DNA of 64,000 nucleotides, taken from the NCBI GenBank assembly GCA_032207245.1, contig CM063500.1, forward strand, positions 36,855,987 to 36,919,986, read 5' to 3'. Shown piece by piece: positions 11,103 through 26,410 of the stretch. Within the stretch, counting starts at the first letter, position 1. Every line of letters begins with the position of its first letter. The translations under genes were made by a program, and so were the position numbers. The DNA comes from Pardosa pseudoannulata (Eukaryota; Arthropoda; Arachnida; Araneae; Lycosidae). The notes beneath the pieces were generated by a model. The model saw only the letters and a program-made list of their open reading frames with translations. It had not been told where the DNA came from and did not search any database.

Positions 11103-12658
11103 CCGGGTTATCAAAAAGTCCGTATAAACTATAACACTCATAATAACCAGAAAATATTTAAGTAAAAAACGGTTTGCATGTTTAATATCGCTAGGGAAAC
11201 AGAAATTTAAACAGAAAAAAAATAACTCAAAGAGAGTCGATAGAGGGCGCTGATGTACACAAGTCAAAGAATAAGAAGCACAAATAACAAACAGAATGCC
11301 TCCGTATCGTTTACTACAACAGTGTTCCACATGACCACCACCACAGGGGATACCACACTGCAGTCGAGTAAAAAATCCAGCAAACAGGAGAGTGCCACAA
11401 GTCCGGTTCTCCACACCCCTCGGCGGATCGTATCTTTCAGATCTGAGAGATTGCATGGATTGGATCGATACACCCAAGATTTCAAATATCCCCAATACCA
11501 AAGGTCTGCCGGAGGCCATTGGGACCTGAAATGCCTGCTAATGATTTTGTCTGCTCCGAATGTCTGGATCAGGAAATTTCGCGACGAATTAGCAGTGTGA
11601 CTTGTTACTCCATTTTGCATAAACGTGATGGTAGATAGAGCATCTCTTTCACACAAAGCTGGCACGACATTGTGGCGCAGATGTGTTAAATAAAGCAGCG
11701 TATTCACCATATCCGTTTTCTACCCATTTACTGGGAACTCCGTTTCAAAGAAGAAGGGACCTATGATGAATGAACCTGTGAATCCACACCACACTATTAA
11801 TTTTGGGGAATGCAATGGTTTCTGAGTGTATTCACGTTTATTAGATGTTACCCAGATGCGACAGTTATGGGTATTAACTTCACCATGAAGCGAAAAATGA
11901 GCTTCATCTGTCCAAAAGATGTTAAAGACCCAGGTGGCATTCTGCTTGATTTTAGAGTAAACCCATCTTGCAAATGCTTACCTGTGTACGGTATCGGCTG
12001 GTAAAAGTTGATGGCACGACTGCAGTATGTATAGATATAGATCAAGAACTCAATGAAAATATTCAGTAACGAGGAGTGTGGTAAGCCCAACCGTCTGGTA
12101 GAGTCACGAGCACTGCTCGTTCCTGCAGCTGATTCGGACTCTAATGCTTCGATTTCGGCTTTAACACTGGCGAACGTGCTTCTGTTAATCTTTGTCGTCC
12201 TGTTCTTACACGATCCTCCAACATTCCAGCTTCCGCAAACAGCTGAACAAGCTTTATGAGGCCTATCACTGTTACAGACACTTTTCCACACCTGACATCC
12301 TTCTGAATTTCGAACTTACGCAAAGCAGTGGTCGCTGATTCCTGGTTGACGCAAAACAACTTAACCAATAAAGCTTTATACTTTGCGCACATCATACTTG
12401 TTCGCATACATGGTTTACAGAGGTGAACTGATTTTGTATTTATAGAAGCGCAATTTCTTATAACAGTCTCATTTGCATATTTCCACCGAAGTCGCTCGTG
12501 CCAGCGCCATCTGTCGTCTGTTTTTGAGTTACCTTTTTTTCTGTTTTAAAAAAATCCCATGTGCTAGAGGTACTAACCCTGCAAACCATTTTTTATTTTG
12601 GTTATTTTTCGGGTTATTAAGAATGTTTAACGTTTATAAGAACTTTTTGATCATCCAG
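11103..12658 (-). mobile_element. Mariner/IS630-type DNA transposon with inverted termini
   Basis: 1556 bp flanked by TA (11101-11102 and 12659-12660). The left end CCGGGTTATCAAAAAGTCC and the right end read on the other strand, CTGGATGATCAAAAAGTTC, match closely, and similarity continues over about 30 bp. The sub-terminal AATAACC phrase also recurs. It contains a minus-strand transposase pseudogene. Confidence 0.87.
11264..12407 (-). pseudogene. Mariner-type transposase, disabled
   Basis: Transposase of the IS630-Tc1-mariner superfamily, read from 12407 down. The N-terminal helix-turn-helix region is at 12407-12141 and includes VNQESATTALRKF. The middle carries the first catalytic Asp in TDEAHFSLHGEV near 11913. 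The C-terminal part at 11710-11264 carries MQNGVTSH, where the family has a catalytic Asp in place of Asn, and a damaged form of the PPxSPDLxPxDFWLWGYLK block, of which WYWGYLK survives. At least two frameshifts join the pieces. Loss of the second catalytic Asp plus the frameshifts makes it inactive. Confidence 0.85.
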
Positions 12659-12660
12659 TA

Positions 12661-15090
<2,430 letters not shown>

Positions 15091-17497
15091 GAAGAACCTA
15101 CCTATAAATTGGGTAGATTCTAAAAACGGCCTATAAAATTTATGCGTTTTCTTTTAAAGTACTGCATACTTTTGAGGTATTTGTCTAAATATAGTCCTTT
15201 TATAAAAGTTTCCTTAGTATCAGAGAAAATTATTTTATAGTGCTATTATAAAAAATAGATACTTGACTCGGAAGGGAAAATATCCCCACAGCACCTGTAA
15301 ATCTATATTTTCTGTGCGTTTAATTCACATGCATTTTCTGTGTTCTGTACTGTAAAAAAGGACAATTTTTACCATTAATGGTATTTTAAATAAATAATAG
15401 ACGGTATAAAAATTTATATAAATTATTACTTTATGCTTATGAAACTTATGCTCGTATGGACGAATCTATTGGATATTTAATCACAAAACTTGTTTTCTAA
15501 AAATCTCTATTTTTAAATATTTCAAAACGTTGGTTTTTCTGGTAGTATTTTGAAAAATTATGTTTTAAGGAAAGTTTTCTTAGCTATTAAAATTTCTCTT
15601 GCAACTTGATGCTTTTAAAATCTTTATATAAATTAAGTAATTATAGCTGTTTAGTAGATTCTAAAAAAGTCTATAAAATACATACTTTTTCTTTTAGAGT
15701 ACTGCATACTTTTGAGATACATATCTAATATATAGTCATTTTATAAACTTTCTTTAGTATAAGAAAATTTCTTTATAGTTCTATTAAAATTTCCTTTGGA
15801 ACGTAATTAATGATTTTAAATAAATCTTCATATAAACTAAACTAATTATATCTGTTTGATATATTTTAAAATGGTCTATAAAATGTATGCGTTTTCTTTT
15901 AGAGTACTGTATACTTTTGAGATATATATATCTAATATATAGTCCTTTTATAAAAATTTCCTTGGTGTAAGAGAAAATTTCTTTATAGTGCTATTAAAAT
16001 TTCCCTTACAACTTAATTAATACTTTTAAACAATTTATATATAAACTAAAGTAATTATATCTGTTTGGTTGATTCTAAAAAGGTCTATAAAATTTATGCG
16101 TTTTCTTTTAAAGTACTGCTTACTTTTGAGGTATTTGTCTAAATATAGTCCTTTTATAAATGTTTCCTTAGTATCAGAGAAAATTATTTTATAGAGCTAT
16201 TATAAAAAATAAATACTTGTCTCCAAAGGGAAAATATCCCCATAGCACCTGTAAATCTATATATTCTGCGACCTTCATTTGCATGTATTTTCTGTGTTCT
16301 GCCTTGTGAAAAAAAGACTATTTTAAACATTTATAGTATTTTAAATAAATAGTGGATGGTACAAAAGACTATATAATTTATAAAACTTATGCTCCTATAT
16401 ACTATGCTATAGGACATTTAATCATATAATTGTTTTCTAAATATCTATATTTTTAAATGTTTGAAAAGTTTGGGGTTTCTGGTAATATTCTTGAAAAAGG
16501 ATATTTTTGTTAGATTTTAAAATTTCCCTTGCAACTTAATTAATGCTGTTAAACAATCTTTATATAAAATTAAGTAATTATATCTGTTTTGCAGATTCTA
16601 AAAACGGCCTATAAAATTTATACGGTTTCTTTTAAAGTACTGCATACTTTTGAGGTAATTGTCTAAATATAGTACTTTTATAAAAGTTTTCTTAGTATCA
16701 GAGAAAATTATTTTATAGTGCTATCATAAAAATAGATACTTGGCTCCAAAGGGAAAATATTCCCACAGCACCTGTAAATCTATATTTTTATTTGCATGTA
16801 TTTTCTGTGTTCTAACTGTAAAAAGAGACTATTTTTACCATTTATCGTATTTTAAATAAATAATAGACGGTATAAAAATTTATATAAATTATTACTTTAT
16901 GCTTATGAAACTTATGCTCGTATGGACGAATCTATTGGATATTTAATCACAAAACTTGTTTTCTAAAAATCTCTATTTTTAAATATTTCAAAACGTTGGT
17001 TTTTCTGCTAATATTTTGAAAAATTATATTTTAAGGAAAGCATTGTTAGCTATTAAAATTTATCTTGCAACTTTATGCTTTTAAAAAATCTTTGTATAAA
17101 TTAAGTAATTATACCTGTTTAGTAGATTCTAAAAAAGCCTATAAAATACATTATTTTTCTTTTAGAGTAATGCATAATTTTGAGATACATAACTAATATA
17201 TAGTCATTTTATAAACTTTTTTTAGTATAAGTAAAAATTTCTTTAGAGTGCTATTAAAATTCCTTTGGAACTTAATTAATGATTTTAAATAAATCATTAT
17301 ATAAACTAAACTAATTATATCTGTTTGGTATATTTTAAAATGGTCTATAAAATGTATGCGTTTTCTTTTAGAGTACTGTATACTTTTGAGATACATATCT
17401 AATATATAGTCATTTCATAAACTTTCTTTAGTATAAGAGAAAATTTCTTTATAGTGCTATTAAAATTTCCTTTTCAAATAATTAATGCTTTTAAACA

Positions 17498-17498
<1 letters not shown>

Positions 17499-17549
<51 letters not shown>
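17499..17549. repeat. (TA)n microsatellite inside a satellite unit
   Basis: About 50 bp of TA repeat at a place where sister units have only a short TATA run, showing expansion within one copy. Confidence 0.95.
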
Positions 17550-17553
<4 letters not shown>

Positions 17554-19608
17554 AAGTAATTATATCTGTTTGGTAGATTCTAAAAAGGTCTATAAAATTT
17601 ATGCGTTTTCTTTTAAAGTACTGCATACTTTTGAGGTATTTGTCTAAATATAGTCCTTTTATAAAAGTTTCCTTAGTATCAGAGAAAATTATTTTATAGT
17701 GCTATTATAAAAAATAGATACTTGGCTCCAAAGGGAAAATATCCCCAAAGCACCTGTAAATCTATATATTCTGCGACCTGCATTTGCATGTATTTTCTGT
17801 GTTCTGCCTTGTGAAAAAAATACTATTTTAACCATTTATAGTATTTTAAATAAATAGTGGATGGTACAAAAGACTATATAAATCATAAGACTTATGCTCA
17901 TATATACTATGCTATAGGACATTTAATCACATAATTGTTTTCTAAATATCTGTATTTTTAAATGTTTGACAAGTTTGGTTTTTCTAGTAATATTCTTGAA
18001 AAAGGATATTTTTGTTAAATTTTAAAATTTCCCTTGCAACTTAATTAATGCTTTTAAACAATCTTTATATAAAATTAAGTAATTATATCTGTTTTGCAGA
18101 TTCTAAAAAAGGCCTATAAAATGTATGCGTTTTCTTTTAAAGTACTGCATACTTTTGAGGTAATTGTCTAAATATAGTACTTTTATAAAAGTTTCCTTAG
18201 TATTAGAGAAAATTATTTTATAGTGCTATTATAAAAATAGATACTTGGCTCCAAAGGGAAAATATTCCCACAACACCTGTAAATCTATATTTTCATTTGC
18301 ATGTATTTTCTGTGTTCTAAACTGTAAAAAGAGACTATTTTTACCATTTATCGTATTTTAAATAAATAGTGGACGGTACAAAAAATTTACATAAATTATT
18401 ACTTTACGCTTATGAAACTTATGCTCGTATATACGAAGCTATTGGATATTTAATCACATTATTTGTTTTCTAAAAATCTGTATTTTTAAATACTTCAAAA
18501 CGTTGGTTTTTCTGCTAATATTTTGAAAAATTATATTTTAAGGAAAGCATTGTTAGCTATTAAAATTTATCTTGCAACTTTATGCTTTTAAAAAATCTTT
18601 ATATAAATTAAGTAATTATACCGGTTTAGTAGATTCTAAAAAAGCCTATAAAATACATGCGTTTTCTTTTAGAGTACTGCATACTTTTGAGATACATATC
18701 TAATATATAGTCATTTTATAAACTTTTTCTGTATAAGTAAAACTTTCTTTAGAGTGCTATTAAAATTCCTTTGGAACTTAATTAATGATTTTAAATAAAT
18801 CATTATATAAACTAAACTAATTATATCTGTTTGGTATATTTTAAAATGGTCTATAAAATGTATGCTTTTTCTTTTAGAGTACTGTATACTTTTGAGATAC
18901 ATATCTAATATATAGTCATTTCATAAACTTTCTTTAGTATAAGAGAAAATTTCTTTATAGTGCTATTAAAATTTCCTTCTCAAATAATTAATGCTTTTAA
19001 ACAATGTAATTATATCTGTTTGGTAGATTCTAAAAAGGTCTATAAAATGTATGCGTTTTCTTTTAAATTACTGCATATTTTTGAGATATTTGTCTAAATA
19101 TAGTCCTTTTATAAAATTTTCCTTAGTATCGTATAAAATTATTTTATAGTTCTATTACAAAAATAGGTACTTGGCTTCGAAGGGAAAATATCTTCACAGC
19201 AACTGTAAATCTATATATTCTGCGAGCTTCATTTGCATGTATTTTCTGTGTTCTGCTTTATGATAAAAGACTATTTGAACCATTTATAGTATTTTAAATA
19301 AAGTGGGGAAGGTACAAAAATTTATATAAATTACAAAACTTATGCTCGTATGTACTATGCTATAGGATATTTAATCACATTATTTTTTTTCCAAATATCT
19401 ATATTTTCAAATGCTTGAAAACTTTGGATTTTCTGGTAATATTCTTGAAAAATTCTACTTTAAGTAAATTTTTGTTAGATATTAAAATTTCCCTTGTAAC
19501 TTAATTAATGTTTTTAAACAACCTTTTTATAAGCGAATGTAATTATATCTGTTTGGTAGATTCTAAAAATGTCTATAAAATTTATACTCCAAAGGGATAA
19601 GAAAGGGA

Positions 19609-19700
19609 TAATTTTTATAGACTAAGGACTACATTTAAATAAATATGTGTGGGGATCCATACATATTTATCTAAATATAGTCCTTAGTCTATAAAATTTA
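19609..19700. repeat. Fold-back inverted repeat centred on GGATCC
   Basis: Two arms of about 45 bp are near-perfect reverse complements meeting at GGATCC (19653-19658). The right arm is the normal satellite sequence (ATATAGTCCTTAGTC and so on). The left arm is an inverted copy of it. Confidence 0.85.
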
Positions 19701-20899
19701 TGCGTTTTCTTTTAGAGTACTGCATACTTTTGAGATATTTATCTAATATAGTCTTTTTATAAAAATATCCTTAGTGTAAGAGAAAATTTCTTTATAGTGG
19801 TATTAAAATTTCTTTTGCAACTTAATTAAGGCTTTTAAACGATCTTTATATAAACAAAAGTAATTATATCTGTTTGGTAGATACTAAAATAATATATAAA
19901 ATTTATGCGTTTTCTTTTAGAGTACTGCATACTTTTGACATATCTATCTAAATATAGTCATCTTATAAAAATATCCTTATTATAAGACAAAATTTGTTTA
20001 TAATTCAATTTAAAATAATAGCACTTGGCTCCAAATGGAAAATATCCCTACAGCATCTGTAAATTTATATTTTCTGCAAAACTTCATTTGCATGCATTAT
20101 CTCTCTTCTGTACTGTAAAAAAGACTATTTTACAATTTATGTTATTTTAAATAAATAGTTGACGATACAAAAATTTATAAAAATTATTAATTTACGCTTA
20201 TAAAACTTATTCTCGTATAGACTATGCTATAGGATATTTAATCACTTTATTTGTTATCTAAAAACCTATAATTTTAAATATTACAAAACTTTCGATTTTC
20301 TGGTAATATTTTTGAAAATTTTCATTTTAAGGAAACATTTGTTATATATCAAAATTTCCCTTGCAACTTAATGATTTCAAACAATCTTTATATCAACTAA
20401 AGTAATTATATATGTTTAATAGATTCTAAAATGGTCTATAAAATTTCAGCGTTCTCTTTTAGAGTACTGCATACTTTTAAGATATTTATCTAAATAGAGA
20501 CCTTTTATAAAAATTACTTAGTATCAGAGAAAATTACTTTATAGTTTCATTATCCAAAGTAGATACTTGGCTTCAAATTGAAAATATTCCCACAGCACCT
20601 GTGTATACATATTTTCTGCTTATTTTCTTTGCCTGTGTTCTGTATAGTAAGAAAATACTCTTTAAACCAACTATGGTATTTTAATTAAATACTGTTCGGT
20701 ACAAAAAGTTTATATGAATCAAACATTTTCATTTATAAAACTTATGCTAGTATGGACTATAAGAAATTTAAACACATTATTTGTTTTCTAAAAATCAACA
20801 TTTTTAAATATTTCAAAACTTTGGTTTTTCTGGTAACATTTTTAAAAAATTCTTTTTTAAAGAAATCTTTGTTAGATATTAAAATTTCCCTTGCAACTT

Positions 20900-21560
20900 A
20901 ATGTTTTTAAACAACCTTTTTATAACTTAAAATATTTTTATGTTCTTTCTTTTAGAGTACAACATATTTTTAAGATATTTATCTAAATATAGTCTTTTTA
21001 TAAAAGTTTCCTTGGTATAAGAAAAAATTTCTTTATTTTGCTATTAGAATTTCCCTTGCAACTTAATGCTTTAAAACAACCAGTATATAACTTAAAATAA
21101 TTTTATGCGCTTTCTTTTAGAGTACAACATATTTTTAAGATATTTATCTAAATATAGTCTTTTTATAAAAGTTTCCTTGGTATAAGAAAAAATTTCTTTA
21201 TTTTGCTATTAGAATTTCCCTTGCAACTTAATGCTTTAAAACAACCAGTATATAACTTAAAATAATTTTATGCGCTTTCTTTTAGAGTACAACATATTTT
21301 TAAGATATGTATATAAATATAGTCTTTTTATAAAAGTTTCCTTGGTATAAGAAAAAATTTCTTTATTTTGCTATTAGAATTTCCCTTGCAACTTAATGCT
21401 TTAAAACAACCAGTATATAACTTAAAATAATTTTATGCGCTTTCTTTTAGAGTACAACATATTTTTAAGATATGTATATAAATATAGTCTTTTTATAAAA
21501 GTTTCCTTGATATAAGAGAAAATTTCTTTATTTTGCTCTTAGAATTTCCCTTGCAACTTA
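20900..21560. repeat. 165-bp tandem repeat, four copies
   Basis: GCGCTTTCTTTTAGAGTAC starts at 21107, 21272 and 21437, exactly 165 bp apart, with a variant first copy at 20942. The inner copies are nearly identical, so this is a recent local expansion of one sub-unit of the surrounding satellite. Confidence 0.92.
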
Positions 21561-22340
21561 ATCCTTTAATCAACATTTATATAAAATAAAGTAATTAAAT
21601 CTGTTTGGTAGATTCTAAAGTGGTTTATAAAATTTATGCGTTGTGTTTTAGAGTATTGTATACTATTGAGATATTTATCTAAATATAGTCCTTTTATTAA
21701 AATTTCTTTAGTTTAAGAGAAAATTTCTTTATAGTGCAATTTAAAAAAGTAGACACTTGGCTCCAAACGGAAAATATCCCCAAAGCTCATGTAAATCTAT
21801 AATTTATAAATGCTTTATTTGCATGTATTTTCTGTGTTCTGTATTGTAAAAAAAGACTATTTTAACCATTTATGGTATTTTAAATAAATAGTGGACAGTA
21901 CAAAATTTTATATAAAGTACTAATTTAGGCTTATAAAACTTATGCTCGTATGGACTATACTATAGGATATTTAATCACATTTGTTTTCTAAAAAGTCTAT
22001 AATTTTAAATATTTGAAAACTTTGGTTTTTTGGTAATATTTTTGAAAAATTCTAATTTAAGGAAATTTTTGTTAGATATTAAAATTTCCATTGCAACGTA
22101 AGGCTTTTAAACAATCTTTATATAAACTAAAGTGATTATATCTGTTTGGTAGATTTTACAAAGGTCTATAAAATTTATGCGCTTTCTTTTGGAGTACTGC
22201 GTACTTTTAAGTTATTTATCTACTATATAGTCCTTTTATAAAATTTCCTTGGTATAGGAGAAAATTTCTTTATACTGCTACTAAAATTTCCCTTGCTACT
22301 TAATTAATGATTTTAAAGAATTTTTTTATAATCTAAATTA
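21560..22340. repeat. Diverged tail of the 15-22 kb satellite
   Basis: Two further copies of the same building blocks are visible near 21640 and 22180, after which similarity fades near 22350-22500. Confidence 0.7.
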
Positions 22341-23543
22341 ATTATATGTCTGTAGTAGTTATAATTTTAAATATATAAAAAGTTTGGATTTTTGGTAATA
22401 TATGTATAAAAAATTCAGCTTTAAGGATTTTTTTTAAATATTAACATATCCTTAAAAAGTCATTAACACTTTTTATATACGATACAGTAATTATGTGTAG
22501 CTGTTTTAAGTACAGATTTTAGATTATTCTAAAAGTCAATTTGAATTTAGAAAAGTAAATTTTTTATCGAAAATTCATCATGCAGAAAAAAAAATATTTC
22601 CTCAAACGTAACTGTTCAATCTATGAACATATAATTCCTAGAACTGTTCAAATAATTTTTAAGCAATAATATGAGAAAAATAGGTGAAAAATTAAAAGTT
22701 TATAGGACAGGGACATTTTAAATTTGAGTAAAATATCTTTTAAATTTAAATTTTTAAAGAAAATGATCAGATATTTAATATATCTTAATTTCAACTACTT
22801 TGTTTTATATCAAATTTAAGAATATTTTTTTGTTGTTACTATAATTAATATTAATTTTTAAAGTGACTCTCGTGTCACATTGTTATTTATATTTCTTAAT
22901 GTTACAACATATTTATCGATATAAACAAAGCTGAAATACAAAATATACCTAGATATACAAATTTTAAGCATATATTTCAATAACAGAAAATATACATAAA
23001 ATATTTAATCATATTTGTTCAAAAGGGGATTGTATTCTAAACAACAATGCCAGTAAAATACCCCTTTTCAAATTTCATAAAATAATCTTATCATTAAATC
23101 TTCTACGTATATCCTTATAAATCTGCTATTCATCAATCAAATCTTGAAAACTTTAAAAGTATGGAACTTTACCATGTATAACAAACAGTCACAAATTTTA
23201 CATCACATAATTTATGGAGCAAGGATATAATACTCTTGAATTAGTAACTTAATCTGCAATTAATCACTTTGTACCATTAACGTACTTGCATCTAGCTAAT
23301 TGTGACACATTAGGTTCGACGACAAAGGAGATGTAAGACTTTGATTACAGTTGCTTAACATTTTATTAATTAAATAAAGAACTGGGATTTTCGAATAACT
23401 TAATGTCTCCTCATTTATTGTCGAAAGTAGAAATTGGCTATTTTAGAACTGCAAATTTACTATGTAGCAATAAGTATTTGAATAATAATAAATAATTAAA
23501 ATTTTGTTTTTCAGATCAAATGTTCTAAGTGTTATATTATCAC
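22341..23543. other. AT-rich non-coding stretch
   Basis: Nothing recognisable as gene, RNA or transposon end on either strand. Confidence 0.5.
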
Positions 23544-23547
23544 TTAA

Positions 23548-24238
23548 CACATTGTGTGCTGGTACATTTCGCAGCGGTATTGTACCGGGAGCAGCCGTTT
23601 TGCGCGTAAATTTAGTTATTCAGTTAAATCTCAATAGATCGAAAATTATTTAATTTTTTAACCATCTTTTCGTATATTATATTGAAATATACAAACAAAT
23701 ATATAAATAGAAATATATAAATAACAACCATAAGATTTCTGTAAACAAAAATTTATTTTATATTGGATAATTTTATAATAGTATCTTAAATATGAAAAAT
23801 CAAATAGAAATAGTAGTATATAGTTTTAATTTTTCCGCTCTATGGTTCCGTATCAACTGATATGAAAAGTAGTTTTAATTTGTCTAAACAAATATATAAA
23901 TACACAAATAAACAAATATATATACAATATAAATATAAATATATATAATATCATTTTCACAAAGATAAATAAAAAGTTAATTTTAAATCAATTTTTTTAA
24001 TCAACCTTCCCGTTCTGTGGTTCCGCATCGACGGATGAAAAAACTAGTTTGTATTTGACTAAATATTTCCAGAATCTATGTAGTAGACAAGAACATTCGT
24101 CTTCGTTTTCTTGTATATACCGTTATTTTTGGACCCACAAACAAACCAAGTTGTTACACTAAACCGTACTAGTACGTAACCCACGCTCAAGTATCAATCG
24201 TCAGAAAACGTACTAGTACATGTCAAGCATACAATATG
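23548..24238. mobile_element. Candidate TTAA-type MITE
   Basis: The left end after TTAA (23544-23547) reads CACATTGTGTGCTGGTACAT. The right end, read inward on the other strand, gives CATATTGTATGCTTGACATG and is flanked by TTCA (24239-24242), one base from TTAA. A piece of about 70 bp is duplicated inside (23825-23895 and 23998-24065), each copy holding a TGGTTCCG(C/T)ATC word. It is non-coding. Piggybac-type elements use TTAA targets, and that assignment is an inference. Confidence 0.5.
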
Positions 24239-24269
24239 TTCAGATGTGAAAATATCTTTATTATCATTT

Positions 24270-25071
24270 TTATTTTAAATCCATATTTTAGAAGCTTAGG
24301 TATTTAGATTAAATTAGTTACACTTAGTAGTGCTTAATTAGAATTAGTAGTTTTACCTTAAAACAGAAGAAATCTTTAAATTTTAAGATTTTTTTTCAAT
24401 ATATCAATTTTTTTTCTTCTGCGAAAGTATTAAGGTTTAGAGTACACATACCTTTAACCCCTTGCTTGTGGAATATATTTGAGAAAAACGTGCAAGAAAT
24501 TTAAATTTTTCCTCCTTAATTTTGTACGTTATTATTATCAAAATATTATAAACAGATTGTTTTTGGAAAAAAATATACGGAATAACAACTATTTTCAATA
24601 TCTTCACATACATGGTAAAAGATGACATATTGCTGTAATTTTTACTCAACTACAGCATACATTTTTATTTTCAATCCTTCATATTTTAGAAGCTTAGGTA
24701 TTTAGATTAAATTAATTAGACTAAGTAGTTGTTTAATTAGAATTAGTAGTTGTAAAGTTATTTTACCTTAAAACAGGAGAAATCTTTAAATATTAAGATT
24801 TTTTTTTTCAATTTATCAGTTTCTTTCTTCTGCGAAAGTACACATTTAGAGTACATATACCTTTAACCCCCTGCCCGTGGAATATATTTGAGAAAAACGT
24901 GCCAGAAATGGAATTTTTTCCTCTTTAATTTTGTACGTTATTATTATCAAAATATTAGAAACAGATTGTTTTTGGAAAAAAATATACGGAATAACTACTA
25001 TTTTCAGTATCTTCACATACATGGTAAACGATAATGGATTGCTGTAATTTTTGCTCAAACTACAGCAAAAT
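24270..25071. repeat. 409-bp tandem duplication
   Basis: 24270-24660 is repeated at 24675-25071. The two copies contain matching 70-codon minus-strand frames (24437-24649 and 24846-25058), offset by 409 bases, that differ at about nine residues. The proteins are Lys/Ile-rich with no known domain. The second copy runs on into the dispersed TTAA-type repeat. Confidence 0.85.
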
Positions 25072-25340
25072 AAATCAAATAACCTAATTTCTTGGATAAA
25101 TTTAATAAACTAATACAATAATATTATTATTTATATCAACTGTCATGAATTCCATGTCCCTCAGATTCCTTTGAATTCCACAAATCAGAGAAATAGCGAC
25201 AAATAGCTTGAAACTGCGGAACTTATCTCTGTGTATTGGGAAAGTGGGAAATTAAATAATAAGTATTGGCTGAACCGATTTGGGGGTTTGCGGAATTGAA
25301 ATACCGTTTTTCCTCTTGGATTCAAAACTAACTTATTTAT
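24868..25340. mobile_element. Diverged relative of the TTAA-type element at 41.9 kb
   Basis: Read on the plus strand, this aligns with the reverse complement of 41960-42446. Shared phrases include TTAACCC at the start, ATAACTA(C/T)TAT in the middle, GTCATGAAT(T/C)CCATGTCCCT near 25142 and CGGAATTGAAATAC near 25293. The far end is not clear. It is non-coding. Confidence 0.65.
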
Positions 25341-25909
25341 ATTCAATCAATCTGTTTTGGAAATAAACTTTCTTAGAAGTATGTTTGCATAAAATTGTTA
25401 CAATTGTGAGGTTTAATATTGTATTAGTTCGAAAATTGTTAACCATTAAATAGCCTAAAAGTCTTATAATTCAAGCCATATTTTTGATCTAAATGCTAGC
25501 ATTTTGTCTGAGCTCCCGTGAGTTAATAGATATGTGGTAAGAGATATAAAACCTTAAATGTCATACCACTAACCAAAAAATATAACTTAATTCAAGAAGC
25601 CACACCAAATTCTTTTACGCTAAAAGTATAGTTCATTGTGTATAGCATGTGATGTATATAGGTATAAAACAGATGTGTATCAGTTGTGTATATGTGACTT
25701 TTTAGACAAGAAATGTGTTAAATGGCAGTGGTAAATTTATAACACTTAACAGGGTTATTTATTATTTTAAAATGACCTATAGAATATTTAAATTTCATTG
25801 TTACGTTAACGATACACGGAAAGTAGTAAAAATAAAATTTAAATTAAAATACACGTTTTTCATCTATAATAGTTATTTAAAATTTAGAGTTTATTCATTT
25901 TTTAAGCTT
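25341..25909. other. Unassigned AT-rich sequence
   Basis: No gene recognised. The 67-codon opening at 25715-25918 is Lys/Phe/Tyr-rich and overlaps the start of the next repeat. Confidence 0.5.
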
Positions 25910-26410
25910 TTTAAATAATACTGCATCTGAATTTTCTTTTATGCGTTATAATGGGTAATGGATAATAGGTAATGTACGTGATAATTTACTCATTTTATAT
26001 TTTCAAAATATTACTTTATCTGAACTTTTTTATGCGTTGTAATGGGTAATGTGGAATAGGTAATGTATGTTGTAATTTACTTCTTTTATGTTTTCAAATA
26101 ACCCTTTATCTGAATTTTCTTTTATACGCTGTAATGGGTAATGAATAATAAGTAATGTACGTGGTAATTTATTAATTTTATGTTTTTTTTTAAATATTAC
26201 TTTAATTAAATTTTCTTTTATACGTTGTAATGGGTAATAGATAACAGGTAACGTTCGTGGTAGTTAATCACTTTATGTTTTTAAAATACTACTTTATCTG
26301 AATTTTCTTTTATACGTTGTAATGAGTAATAAGTAATTACGTGATAATTTACTTATTTTATGTTTTTAAAATATTACTTTACCTGAATTTTTTTTTATTC
26401 ATCGTAATGA
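25910..26410. repeat. Tandem repeat of about 92 bp, five to six copies
   Basis: TAATGGGTAAT and variants occur near 25950, 26040, 26131, 26228 and 26320, each preceded by a CTTTTAT(A/G)CG word and followed by GTAATGTACGTGGTAATTTA-like sequence. Copies are moderately diverged. Confidence 0.88.

Noticed and set aside
11100..11600. 139- and 115-codon frames overlapping the mariner transposase
   Set aside because: Shadows in other frames of the transposase pseudogene.
17193..18902. Two near-identical 63-67-codon minus-strand frames
   Set aside because: They fall at matching positions of the 1.5-kb satellite and share its sequence. Nothing shows coding constraint.
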